From: Pictodentalium vernedei
Lineage: Eukaryota > Mollusca > Scaphopoda > Dentaliida > Dentaliidae
Length of the DNA stretch: 64,000 nt
Direction: 5' to 3'
Assembly: GCA_031216915.1 (NCBI GenBank)
Contig: CM062297.1
Coordinates: forward strand, 536,818,971-536,882,970
Shown: positions 1 to 9,837 of the stretch, piece after piece
How the letters are laid out: every line of letters starts with the position of its first letter
Numbering within the stretch: the stretch's first letter is position 1
The notes under the pieces: generated by a model
Seen by the model: the letters and a program-made list of their open reading frames with translations, nothing else
The model's database searches: none
What the model was told of the DNA's origin: nothing
Position numbers and translations under genes: made by a program

Positions 1-642
1 CTATTGTTAAAGTTAAACCATAAACGAAATTCTGAAAAATTGTTGATTAAAATGTGCAAATTTCCATGTCGAAAAGCCCCCATAACTCTTGTAAAAATCA
101 TCAAACTCAAGTTATCATCGGAAACCAAAATGTTGATGGCAATGAGAAATTTTTAAGTCGAAAAGGCCCCTAACTCATGTAAAAATAATTGGATGGAACC
201 CATAATCAAACTTGGCCTGTATTAACTATCTGGGTAATACACATACCAACTTTGGTTGAGATCAAATAATCCAAACTGGAGTTATCAGTTGGAAACCAAA
301 AATCTTAATAGAAGGTCAAATTCTAAGTCGAAAGGGGAATAACTAATGCAAAAATAATTGGACAGAACTCATATTCAAACTTGGCCTGTATTACTAGGTG
401 GGGAATACACATACCAACTTTGGTTGAGATCAAATAATCCAAACTGGAGTTAACGGTCAGAAACCAAAAAACTTAATAGAAGGTCAAATTCTAACTCGAA
501 AAAGGGCCATAACTCAAGTAAAAATAATTGGACAGAACCCATATTCGAACTTGGCTAGTATTACTAGCTGGAGAATACACATACCAACTTTGGTTGATGT
601 CAAATAATCGCAACTGGAGTTATCGGTCGGAAACCAATTGTT

Positions 643-716
<74 letters not shown>

Positions 717-723
717 GACAGAC

Positions 724-765
<42 letters not shown>

Positions 766-770
766 CATTT
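1..770 (+). repeat. Array element R3, 3' part: ~169-bp tandem units plus (GACA)n
   Basis: Three to four diverged copies of one unit are visible; the shared box TTTGGTTGAG recurs at 251, 419 and 589, giving a period of 168-170 bp. The array runs into a pure GACA/GACAGA tract and then ends near 770. Its left end lies outside the window. The order array, then GACA tract, then end matches the other array elements here (R1, R2, R4, R5). No coding potential: the open frames reading S-V-C-L are the microsatellite. Confidence 0.75.
643..764. repeat. (GACA)n microsatellite
   Basis: About 120 bp of near-perfect GACA repeats with two GACAGA interruptions, at the 3' side of the R3 array. Confidence 0.97.
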
Positions 771-934
771 ACATAATACGACTGTTTTAACAAACAGGCA
801 TATAAAAATCATATATATGTAATGATAAATGTAATTTTAATAAACCTATAGAGGTATTTCTGTGGAGATTCCAGTCTTTTCTATAGCAAAGCACTCACCA
901 TGAACCATAGATGAATTTTAGTCAGATTTCAGAA

Positions 935-1161
935 TTATTTATTTACTGGTGTTTAAGGTCACATATTTCTGCACAATGGCTAATCATGACAGCAACATGG
1001 AGATAAAATCAAATTTAGTCAACTGTTTATAACCTTGCTGCCCAATTTAAAGGACTTCCACCCCAAATAATGGTGAATGGGTTCTATTTTACCAGCAAAA
1101 CAAAGCTTGTTTACCACATTAAACTAGCACTGTTTCACTTTCTAGGGTTCCCACAGGGTTG
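935..1161 (-). repeat. SINE-like dispersed repeat, copy 1
   Basis: This ~227-bp segment aligns along its length with 47,694-47,928. On the minus strand it ends in an ACACCAGTAAATAAATAAT-type tail, like the 3' tails of the LINE remnant near 52,963 and the short tail at 54,935. No clear pol III A or B box was recognised, so 'SINE-like' rests on length, tail and dispersal. Flanks hold a possible short AGAAT duplication, less convincing than in copy 2. Confidence 0.6.
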
Positions 1162-1698
1162 ATTAGAGAATACCCACAACTAAAATCAATCGAGTGATGG
1201 GGCAAACTGCGATCGTAATGAAACTGCCTTTGAGAAAAACTGACTTGAGGTTCTTATGGCGTGTGTTAGGCCATGGTCAGTTACTTTTCAGTTTAGCATT
1301 ATTCCAGGTTATCAGAACAAGATGCGGAGTGAAGTAATTATGAATTATATACCTGCGGATGGGGAAATGGCGTAATATATCCCTTTCCACAAGATGCATA
1401 TTTTATCATTTGGCACTTACACAGTGCTTCCTTGCATGTGTAGGTTGTTTCAGATAGTAGAATTTTCAATGGCCAGGGTTATATACGAAACAGCCTAAAA
1501 CAAAAGATACCATTAGTCAACATTTTACTCTTCATAACAGGAGACTCTTGCATCCTTACTGCCAAATTGCAATAGCAATCTGGCAAAAATGAGGCAATAA
1601 TCTGGCATTTCAATGGATGAGGAAGAAACGTGAAATGGTGTATTCCCCTGGCCCTATAGAGGTGACTCATTTGCAGAATCAAGAATAAAGAAAATGAC
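1162..1698. other. Unassigned intergenic stretch
   Basis: About 540 bp between the SINE-like copy and DIRS copy A. I see no open frame with recognisable similarity, no array and no terminal repeat. The interval 771-934 before the SINE-like copy is likewise unassigned. Confidence 0.6.
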
Positions 1699-1925
1699 AA
1701 ATTTAAAGTAATTTGTATATTTTTTATTCTTACCAATGGCCCAGACTTAGCTGGTGCAAACCCATTAATATCTAGGGCCAAACACAAATTTTGAACCCCC
1801 CCAACCCCCCAAATTTGAATACAAATCCGAAAATTCAAAGTTCTATCTGGTCCTCCATACTTTTGTACTGCAAATGCGTGGTAACCAGGAAGACAAAGAA
1901 ATTGGCACCAAGTATCATTCTTTCT
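1699..1925. repeat. DIRS A left inverted terminal repeat
   Basis: Begins with an AT-rich outer segment, then TTACCAATGGCCCAGAC at about 1,730. The reverse complement of 12,710-12,905 matches it with scattered substitutions. This is the 3' end of the element in coding sense. Confidence 0.88.
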
Positions 1926-1994
1926 AGCTGTGCTTGCTAAATGTTAAAAATCAGCGGGGAGATATGAGTGCTCACACATGGGAGGGCCATCCCC

Positions 1995-2076
1995 GTCTGG
2001 GCCATTGGTAAGTATAAATAATATACAAATTACTTTAAATTTTTCATATTTTTATACTAGAACCAATGGCCCAGAC
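1995..2076. promoter_or_regulatory. DIRS A internal complementary region (ICR)
   Basis: The first part is the reverse complement of the left outer end (GTCTGGGCCATTGGTAAGTA onward) and the second part the reverse complement of the right outer end, ending in ACCAATGGCCCAGAC. It therefore reproduces the junction of a circularised element, as known for DIRS1. It lies about 296 bp from the left end. Confidence 0.88.
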
Positions 2077-2130
2077 ATAGCTGAATAGTAAAAAGGCTGG
2101 AGGGCTTAGGACTTCAAAGGAAACAATAAC

Positions 2131-3261
2131 AAGTGTTTGACCACCGAGGTGGTATTAGTCCCCTACGGCGCTTTTGTGACATAAGGTGTTTTTTCACAGA
2201 AGACACTAGAGTATATAAGCATCTTGGATTTTGAAAAAAAAATATTGAGCGTGCATAATTCCCTCACAACCCTTTATCCATGTACCATATATGAAAGGCG
2301 TAGCTTGAACCATGTTGGAGGGAGGGGTGGTAACATAAAATAGAGAAAAAGGCTTAAAAAACACAACAAAAATGGCCGCCATTCTGCCATCTTGGATTTT
2401 GAAAAATAAATATTGACTGTGCATCATCCCCTCAGAACCATTTATCCATGTACCAAATATGAAAGGTGTAGCTTGAAGAATGTTGGAGGGAGAGGTGGTA
2501 ACATAAAAACAGACAGACAGACAGATGGACAGACAGACAGATGTTAGATTTTGAAAAAAAAACATTGAGCGTGCATAATCCCCTCACAACCCCTTTATCC
2601 ATGTACCATATATGAAAAGTGTAGCTTGAACCATGTTGGAGGGAGCAGTGGTAACATAAAATAGAGAAAAAAGCTTAAAAAACACAACAGAAATGGTTGC
2701 GATGGCGCCATCTTGAATTTTGAAAAAAAAAACATTGAACATGCAACATCCCATTACAACCCTCTATCCATGTGCCAGATATAAAAAAGTGTAGCTTGAA
2801 CCATGTTGGAGTGAGGGGTGGTAACACAAAATAGAGAAAAAAGCTTAAAAAAACACAACAAAAATGGCCGCCATGCCGCCATCTTGGATTTTGAAAAAAA
2901 AAATATTGAACATGCATCATCCCCTCCCAACCCTCTATCCATGTGCCAAATATGCAAAGTGTAGCTTGAACCATGTTGGTGGGAGGGGTGGTAACATGAA
3001 AATAGAGAAAAAAAGCCTAAAAAACACAACAAAAATGGCCGCCATTCCGCCATCTTGGATTTTAAAAAAAAAATTTTGAGCGGGCATCATCCCCTCAGAA
3101 CCATTTATCCATGTACCAAATATGAAAGATGTAGCTTAAAGCATGTTGGAGGGAGAGGTGGTAACATAAAAAACAGACAGACAAACGGACAGATGGACAG
3201 ACAGACAGACGGATGGACGGAGTGCAATCCTATAGTCCCTTTACGGTTCCCATAGGGAACT
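2131..3261 (+). mobile_element. Array element R2 inserted in DIRS A
   Basis: Six or so tandem units of about 170 bp; the box TAGCTTG recurs at 2,301, 2,469, 2,622, 2,792, 2,962 and 3,132. GACAGACA-rich tracts occur inside (about 2,510-2,540) and near the right end (3,172-3,222). The head holds a small CACC/GGTG palindrome and the tail a TTCCCATAGGGAA palindrome. The 6-mer AATAAC flanks it on both sides (2,125-2,130 and 3,262-3,267), a candidate target-site duplication. It interrupts the 3' non-coding part of DIRS A. Units carry no plausible gene. Confidence 0.75.
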
Positions 3262-3825
3262 AATAACTTTATTACTCCGATTGAAAGGAGGACTCCTATA
3301 TGAGACTAGGAGATAAACGAGGAATTACATATGCTCTTCTTTATAATAATAGAGAACGACATAACACCAACAATTTATAGGAGTAATATATAATAAATTC
3401 TCCCTTTAATGCCAGCATAACCCTTATGCTAATTCAGTGACGGAATCCAATTATAAAGCTAATCCAGAGAATGAGACACTTTATACTGAATTAAAAGTGT
3501 CCGGGGATTGTTTTTAAATGCTTGTATGACACGTGACATATACATAATGCTTCACACTGAGATACACTTTAAAATAACAGTAAACAATAAGGCAATATTG
3601 TTGCTTCACACCAAGCTACACGTTAAAACCACTCAGCAATGACCCCGACTACTGTCCTTGGGAGAGGCATTCCCTTGCTTTTCACTATAAAGCCAGATGA
3701 TACTAAAGGAACACCGTCCCCCCCCCCCCCTCCCCCTTCCCTTGTTCTGAAAGAAGAATCCTCAGAACAAAGAGGGCAGCATCAGTGCTCGAGTGGGCGA
3801 CCTAAGACATCTAAAAGATGTTACA
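3262..3825 (-). other. DIRS A 3' non-coding region
   Basis: Continuation of the DIRS A 3' region between the recombinase stop and R2. It aligns loosely with 31,700-32,188 in D and 38,050-38,541 in E. It contains the conserved hairpin and C-tract described separately. Confidence 0.7.
3669..3730 (-). promoter_or_regulatory. Conserved hairpin plus poly-C (poly-G in sense), DIRS A
   Basis: Inverted repeat with arms TTCCCTTGCTTT and AAAGC plus AAAGGAA, followed directly by a run of 13 C. In the coding sense this is a G-run then a hairpin just after the recombinase stop. The same arrangement occurs in copies B, C, D, E and G. Confidence 0.7.
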
Positions 3826-4250
3826 TTAATGGATGACATTCTGTGCGACAGAAAGAGGACCCAAGGATCTAAGGTCATCGGAAATAGACTCTAAGTTTCT
3901 AAGATAAAACTTGGTAAAAGTAGAAGGTTGTGTCCAGTAAGCTGCTTTCATTAAATCAGTAATGCCAATACTACTGGAATAAGCTCAAGAAGAAGACAAC
4001 ACTCTAACTTCGTGAGTTGAAATCTTATTTACAGAACGCTGATCTGAAGAAAGTTTCTCATAGGCAATACGTATTGCCAATCTGAATCCACCTGGCAACC
4101 GAATGTACAGAAATATCATTTTTGTTGGGAATAAGACAAAGAAAAAAATTCTTTCTTCCTCTTCTATAGAAACTAGAGCGACGCTTATAAATATGAAGTG
4201 CTCTTACTGGACACAACACTGGTCTAAGGTTGTCCGAAGATGGTAAAGCC

Positions 4251-4762
4251 TTAACCCTTTCGCGACTCAGCCAAACCAGCCACCCAGACTTGGGATATTG
4301 GGGTTAATTTCAGGATCATGTCGTCCGTTAGATAAAGGTGTAAAAAGTCCCATTCATTTGGATTGTCAGGAAAGTCAAGATTTATCTTCCCAGCTTCAGA
4401 ACATTTGATATCTAGTGGAACAAAATCTGTACATTTTTCCCATTGAAAAATTAGATCAATTCCGCGACAACGCCACTCCCTCGTATTCTGCCACGTCCCT
4501 GACCAGCTCTTTTTTTCTTTTTGCTGCATCCCCTCCCACTGGCCAGTCCTATTCCAGATGTTGAAGGACTCTCTCCATCATCTGGATTATTACTGGTAAC
4601 ATCATCTGAATGTCCAGCACTCATAGTAGTGTCATGTGTGTCAGCTTGATTTGAGCCAGACTGTACCGCAGAATCCTGTTCCACGTCGCTATCATTAGTC
4701 ATATTCGTCCATGGAACCACTGTGATTCTGGTGAAATTGGTGCTAAAAGTGTAGCCAAGCAA
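4251..4762 (-). pseudogene. Truncated piggyBac-like transposase, N-terminal part
   Basis: Two overlapping minus-strand frames together cover about 165 codons. The first (4,762-4,451) starts with Met and is rich in Asp, Ser and Thr, then KKKKR. The second (4,529-4,251) resembles the beginning of the DDE_Tnp_1_7 family, with a hydrophobic LHLYLTDDMILKL segment where family members carry the region just before the catalytic core. It runs off the right-hand terminal repeat. The frame change between the two, and the lack of any catalytic Asp triad, make it non-coding today. The family assignment rests mainly on the TTAA and CCCTTT ends. Confidence 0.65.
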
Positions 4763-4945
4763 CTAAAGGGAAATAACTGTAACTTCATTCGGGCATAGAA
4801 ATCACTTCTGTGGACTGATCGAGATAGCACACGTGGACTGAGGTAAGAGTAGACGCATTAGTATGCCATCGGCGCGCAGTGCGCCGACGGGTTTGTAGGG
4901 CCAGTTTACTGCCAGCGCACTGCCCGCTGACGAGGCACAAAAGGG
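4255..4945 (-). mobile_element. piggyBac-type element, internally deleted (691 bp)
   Basis: Flanked on both sides by TTAA (4,251-4,254 and 4,946-4,949), with ends CCCTTTCGCGACTCAG and, on the other strand, CCCTTTTGTGCCTCG, as expected for the piggyBac superfamily. Removing the element and one TTAA gives AGCCTTAATAACAATAGG, the uninterrupted sequence seen in D near 32,800. Two minus-strand frames (4,762 to 4,451 and 4,529 to 4,251) encode an acidic Ser/Asp-rich N-terminus, a KKKKR basic stretch and a region resembling the start of the piggyBac transposase core (FPDNPNEWDFLHLYL). The catalytic Asp core is absent, so the copy is non-autonomous. Confidence 0.88.
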
Positions 4946-5137
4946 TTAATAACAATAGGCTCAGGCCACCTATCCAGAATCTGGTTCTTAGCCAAGAATC
5001 CCACCTCTGTAGTAAGAGTAATAGTATTACCCAAACTACGGAAATGAGAATCTTCTACTAATAAGACATGAAGTTCACTAACCCTTCTAGCAGAAGTAAA
5101 GGCTAAGAGAAAGGCCGTTTTATAATTAAGAAAGACG

Positions 5138-7260
5138 TGAATGTTGAGACCTGCTGGATTGTGATGCAGTCTGTGAGGCTTACCCTGAAACAGAAGATCC
5201 TTTAGTGGTGGAAGTCTTCCAGGGATGTCACACAACAGACACCTGATGAGATTGATCCATGATTTGTGTGTTGACTGAGATGATACTAGTAGAATCTTGC
5301 AAGGAGAGCTTTTGATTTTCAACAAGATCTGCTGAACAAGAGGAGTTGGAGGAAATGCATATCCTACTATTTTGTTCCACGAAATTGATAAAGCGTCCAC
5401 TGTGTATGCCAGAGGATCCGGGCACGGAGACACGAACGTTGGAAGTTGATTGTTTAGGTTCGTGGCAAAAAGGTCCATCATGGGATGATCCCACTGGTAG
5501 CAAATCTGACTGTAGACATGTCTGTTGAGAGTCCACTCCGATGGTAACAGGCAACCTTTCCTTCAGAGTGAGTCTGCAACTACATTCAGACGACACGGAA
5601 TATGATGGACAAAGACAAAGATAAGAATGTGATGATCCAGAGCTAATAGGAGAATTTTCTCCATCAATTCGAATAGAGGAATGGAATGAGTGCCGCCCTG
5701 ATTCCTGATGTATGCCACTACTGTAATTGTGGAATTGTCCGACAAAATCTGAACATAGGCCTTCACTACGTGAACTTTCCAATGCTTTAGGACTAGCCAA
5801 ATTGACATCATCTCCTTGATGTTTATTTGTTTCTCCAGGAACCAAGAGTCCAAAAGACCCTGACACTTTAGATCTGCAGGAATCAGGGAGGCACCCCAAA
5901 CCGACTGACTGGCACCCATCGTAATAGTGATCCGGTACTTGAAGGAGAACTCCCTGAATCAACCATTGAAGGTCTGCCAAATCTGAATCTTTTGTTTTAC
6001 TAGGTCCGTTAAAACAATCTGACTTTCAAGCGAATGCATTTTGACACTCCAGTTCTGAATGAAGAACATCTGGAGAGGACGCATGCATAATCGACCTAGT
6101 GGAATCAAGTCCGCAGCCGCTCCGCACTGTCCCATCAATCTCATAAACTCCCTAGCTGACACTGTGAGAGAGTTTAGGAGAAAACGAGCAAACTAACTGA
6201 CTAACTTTGCCCTGGTTGTGGGAAGACGAATCAGAGTGCTGTGAGTCTCGAAACTCATTCCCAAGTGAATGAAGGACATTGACGGAGTCAAATCCGACTT
6301 CTTTTCATTTACAATGAAACCTAGACATCGGAATATCAGAAGCAGACTCTGCACATCGTTCTGAAGCGTGCTTTCATCGCCGTATCTTTGAAGAATGTCG
6401 TTCAGATAAGCCAACGTTATCACTGCTGAATGAGATTGGAAATAAGACATGACTGAGTTCATTATCCGAGTGAACGCAAAAGGGACCAGATTCAGACTGA
6501 AACACATCGCTCTGAACTGGTAAACTTTCCCCTGTATGGCAAAACGAAGATACTTACTGAATGCCGGATGGACCAAGACGTGAAAGTACGTGTCCTTTAG
6601 GTGCATGCTTGCAGCAAAGTCGTTCACTCAGATGCTCGCTCTTACCGACTGGATAGTTTCCATGTAAAACTTTGGAGCTATAAGCAATTTGTTTATCCAG
6701 CTCAAGTCTATAACTGGTCGGAACGAGCCATCTGGTTTCGGCACAAGGAACAAATGACTGTAGAATCCTGGAGAAGTGGGATTCTCTACAACCTCTATTG
6801 CCTCCTTTTCTAAGAGAGATTGAACTTCTAAAAGAAGAGACTCTCTCTTTGAAGAATTTTCCGGAAGATTTGTCCAATGCGGACTTCTTGTAAGGGGAGG
6901 CTTTGATCGGAATAACAGCCGCAGAGCCCTTTCGACTACATTCCTTATCCACTGATCTTCCCTTATCTCTATCCAGTTGGTTGCTAATTTCGATAACCTT
7001 CCACCAACTGGAGAGCAATAGAGGTCTAGAACATCACTTATAGGACTTTTGAGGCTTACAGGAATAGAAACTACGTCCTTTCCGAGAACATCCCCGAGCC
7101 GTCGGCTTAGAGGCATCAGACTTAAAGTCCTTATAAGACTTACGCCCCTTACCAGAGTCACTAGATTGACTGTTTCCCGAATTACCATACAAGGGTTTCT
7201 TAAAACCACGCAAGGAACCCCTCTTCGATGACTGCGAAAAGGAGTCTCCTCACCTACCAT
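5138..7260 (-). pseudogene. DIRS A reverse transcriptase - RNase H - methyltransferase-like remnant
   Basis: The polymerase of a DIRS retrotransposon. The N-terminal box PKPDGSFRPVIDLSWINK lies near 6,690-6,740 and motif B near 6,470-6,500. Motif A reads MHLKDTYFH instead of IDLKDAYFH and motif C reads YLND instead of YLDD, so catalytic aspartates are lost at both places. RNase H (about 5,563-5,919) keeps INIKEMMSIW but has Gly for the first catalytic Asp (MGAS in place of TDAS). The methyltransferase-like part (5,140-5,480) keeps DLFAT and YAFPP. Stops or frameshifts occur near 6,628, 6,193, 5,959 and 5,563. Gag lies upstream in the same net frame. Confidence 0.9.
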
Positions 7261-9165
7261 GTCCAGCAGACGACTGCTGCTGCGAAACCGACCTTAATAA
7301 CAAAGTGTTAGAGGCCTTTTTGGTAGCTTCCCTGGACACAAAGGATAATTTGTCATAAAACAAAGTATGACAAAAACCGGCGCAACTCTAAGAGAGCTTT
7401 TGACCTGATCATCAATCAAAGTAAACAATGCTAAGGCTCTGTCATGTCTAATCAACTCCAAATTAGCCACTGAAAGGGTGGAGTGATACGTGGCAAACAT
7501 GATTGCTCTAGAAAGGACTCTGCGCGGCAGAGTAATGTTGTCAAAATCCTTTCTGCTAAGACGCTGGGCCAAAACCCTAGTGATATGGTCTGCGTATGAC
7601 ATTGTGTCCAAAACCACACGACTGGAATCAATAGAAGATTCCAGAACATCAAAACAGATATTGAATAAAGCGGGCAATGAAATATCTAATTCTGACGCCC
7701 GCTTATCCAAATGCAGAGGAGCTCTCTGAATGCCTTGTCCTACTGTTTTCATAAAACGTGATCCAGAAAATGGTAATTGTAGAGAAGCAGATGATAAGAA
7801 ACCACCTTTCTTTTTACTATTTGCTAGGCCAAAGGTGGCGTCCTCAAGCAGACTGAAGGCCTCAGACACCTGAGCAGACTGACCCGGGAAGGAAACAACC
7901 TCCTCTTTCCTCTGCACGGTACTCTTATCCAGGAAAGATAGCGGTTTCAGCCTAGCTGACGCAGACTTTTGTTTAGATGGAATAAGTTCCGGAAAGAACT
8001 GATGAATAAAATTCATAGTCTCCATGTGCTGTTCCGTGAGGGATGGAGAATCATCCTCCATAGCCCTCTCACCATCTGAGAATCATGGTCAACACCATTC
8101 GAATGAACAGATGACTGGACCGACCCAGCACCGTCAAACAGCTCACTACCAGAGTCTGTTGACAGCTGAACCTGTGACTGCTGGGATGCTGAGATAAGCT
8201 GCGCAATCTGCGACCAAGGCTTGTAGAGCAGCGGTCTTCTGCTTGTTCACCATATGCGCTCACGGGACAGAGATCTGACCCCAGATCTGTTTGATGCATG
8301 TCCCGTATGTATAAGCCTCGACCACCAGCTGCAGGTTGATCCAACTTCGGTGGTGAAGACTGGGACCATCTGTGAGGAACAGCTGGAACATCCAAAATCG
8401 GACAGCTAGTCTGCGGTCTTATGTGCTTTGCCATGGAATAAGAAGAAGAAGCCATAACAGCAGCCGATCATGGCTGCAGGGTGGAAGGAGCATACAGAAC
8501 CACAAGCTTGAACGAATGCCCTGATGCACTGAAGTTTTTCGGGACGGAAACAGTCGACCCCGACTGCTGACAGGATGGAGAGGGTTCTCCAACTCGCGAT
8601 CTGACCCCAGATCTCGCCGAGCGCCCCGTTGAGAAATATGCAGGCTTCTTCCCCTTTGCCGTCATTGCTGGGTGAGTTTTTGTTTTTGAGGTGCTTGCTC
8701 GACCCACGTCTACACTCTCCTCAACCGCAATGGACATACCCGGCGTCTGGCTCCCACTAACAGGGGAATCGCTCTTCACTGGTGGAGAAGCTAACTACCT
8801 GCAGAGGATTAAGAGCACAAACTAGAGGCCTTATTCCCTGCTTAATATTCATGAGCACCTTGGCAGCTAGCTCTGTTTGCTCATCAGAGCGCGACAACGG
8901 CAGCACATTATGGACGGGTGTCAAAGTACCATCACCATGTTCTTGTTCCTCTGCAAAAGAGACTGAAAGACTAGAATTAGCCTGCAGTGAAAGTTCTGGC
9001 ATCGGAACTTCACTGCCCACCCCGTAGCTTCTAATGTTTCTCATCCCAATTTTCACAAGTAGCACAAGTATTTGAAGGAGTGCAGTGACTAGAGGCAAGA
9101 CAGCAAGCATGTAAATCCGAGGTAGATTTCCTGGACTTACACTTGGAACAAATATTTTTCAAAGT
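7261..9165 (-). pseudogene. DIRS A gag remnant
   Basis: Gag-like nucleocapsid precursor. The N-terminus near 9,150-9,060 holds a Cys/His cluster (CSKC, then DLHACC, SSHC and CATC) that resembles the N-terminal cluster of other DIRS gag proteins. A 255-codon open stretch (7,294-8,061) covers the C-terminal half, with blocks such as SVANLEL and SSLRVAPV shared with D, E and G. A frameshift follows SSLRVAPV, and the downstream frame re-enters the polymerase frame, which suggests the intact ancestor encoded gag and polymerase in one frame. The open frames at 8,069-8,455, 8,468-8,779 and 8,757-9,110 are the broken upstream half. Confidence 0.75.
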
Positions 9166-9837
9166 AGATACAATAAATTACAAAGCCAAAATCATAAGTC
9201 CGCTGCACTCCTAAATAATAATACAGAAATTATACATAGCAAGGATACATAACATAGACAATCACAAACATTTTCGAAAAAGAAATAAAAAAAATTTCTC
9301 AATTTTTTTTAATGAACCTTAATTACCCCAAGGGAACCTCATGAGCCTAAGGGCATCACGATAGAGCCTAAGTGTGGACAAGCCCTACATAATTAAAGCT
9401 AAACTACCAGAATAAGAAATAATATGTATCCTAATAGAAATACAATAACTGTGCTATAGTAAACACTGATATAATACGTATCCAAAACGTTGTTAAAAAA
9501 ACAAGAGAAAAAAACGGAAACTAACCAAACAAACAGGCACAACAGAGGCCCGCAATCAGTAACCAATCAGCAACCACCTGATGCAGAGCTAGATTTTCAT
9601 AGGAAGAAAAAACAATGCATCACAAAACGTCCTAAACACCAAATGACCAGGATGTAAACACGGGGGTAAACAGAATACTCATTCTATAATACACGTTAAA
9701 CTCCCAAGAAATTTTAATAAAAAAGTCGAAAGAGCTTGGGAATCTAACAGGAGGGTTCAGAAGAGGAATGGGAAGTAACACTTAACAAACAACAGTGGAG
9801 TCATAGTAAGAATGACGACATTCAGGTGCATATCCCA
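9166..9837 (-). other. DIRS A 5' leader, first part
   Basis: Non-coding, AT-rich region upstream of gag, aligning patchily with 36,605-37,250 (D) and 43,560-44,270 (E). It holds the shared box CCTAAGTGTGGACAA near 9,366. Confidence 0.7.
9366..9382 (-). promoter_or_regulatory. Conserved leader box CCTAAGTGTGGACAA
   Basis: Found at the matching leader position of A and also near 25,211 (C), 30,297 (B), 36,738 (D) and 43,734 (E, one change), while the surroundings have diverged. In sense orientation it reads TTGTCCACACTTAGG, compatible with a splice acceptor or a priming/packaging site; which is unknown. Confidence 0.5.

Larger units (their letters stand above)
3826..5137 (-). pseudogene. DIRS A tyrosine recombinase remnant
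   Basis: The C-terminal catalytic part of a DIRS tyrosine recombinase, which integrates circular copies. Box I is visible as SARRVSEL at about 5,065-5,090, box II as HEVR near 4,000-4,020, and the tyrosine region as TFTKFYLRN near 3,890-3,910. The N-terminal SAM-like domain present in D and E is deleted: the methyltransferase-like segment runs straight into the box I region. A one-base insertion near 4,070 and a TGA in place of the Trp codon after HEVR break the frame, and the piggyBac element splits the gene. The stop is at 3,826. Not functional. Confidence 0.85.

Noticed and set aside
514..812. Minus-strand open frames reading S-V-C-L repeats
   Set aside because: Direct translation of the GACA microsatellite; no start context or family.
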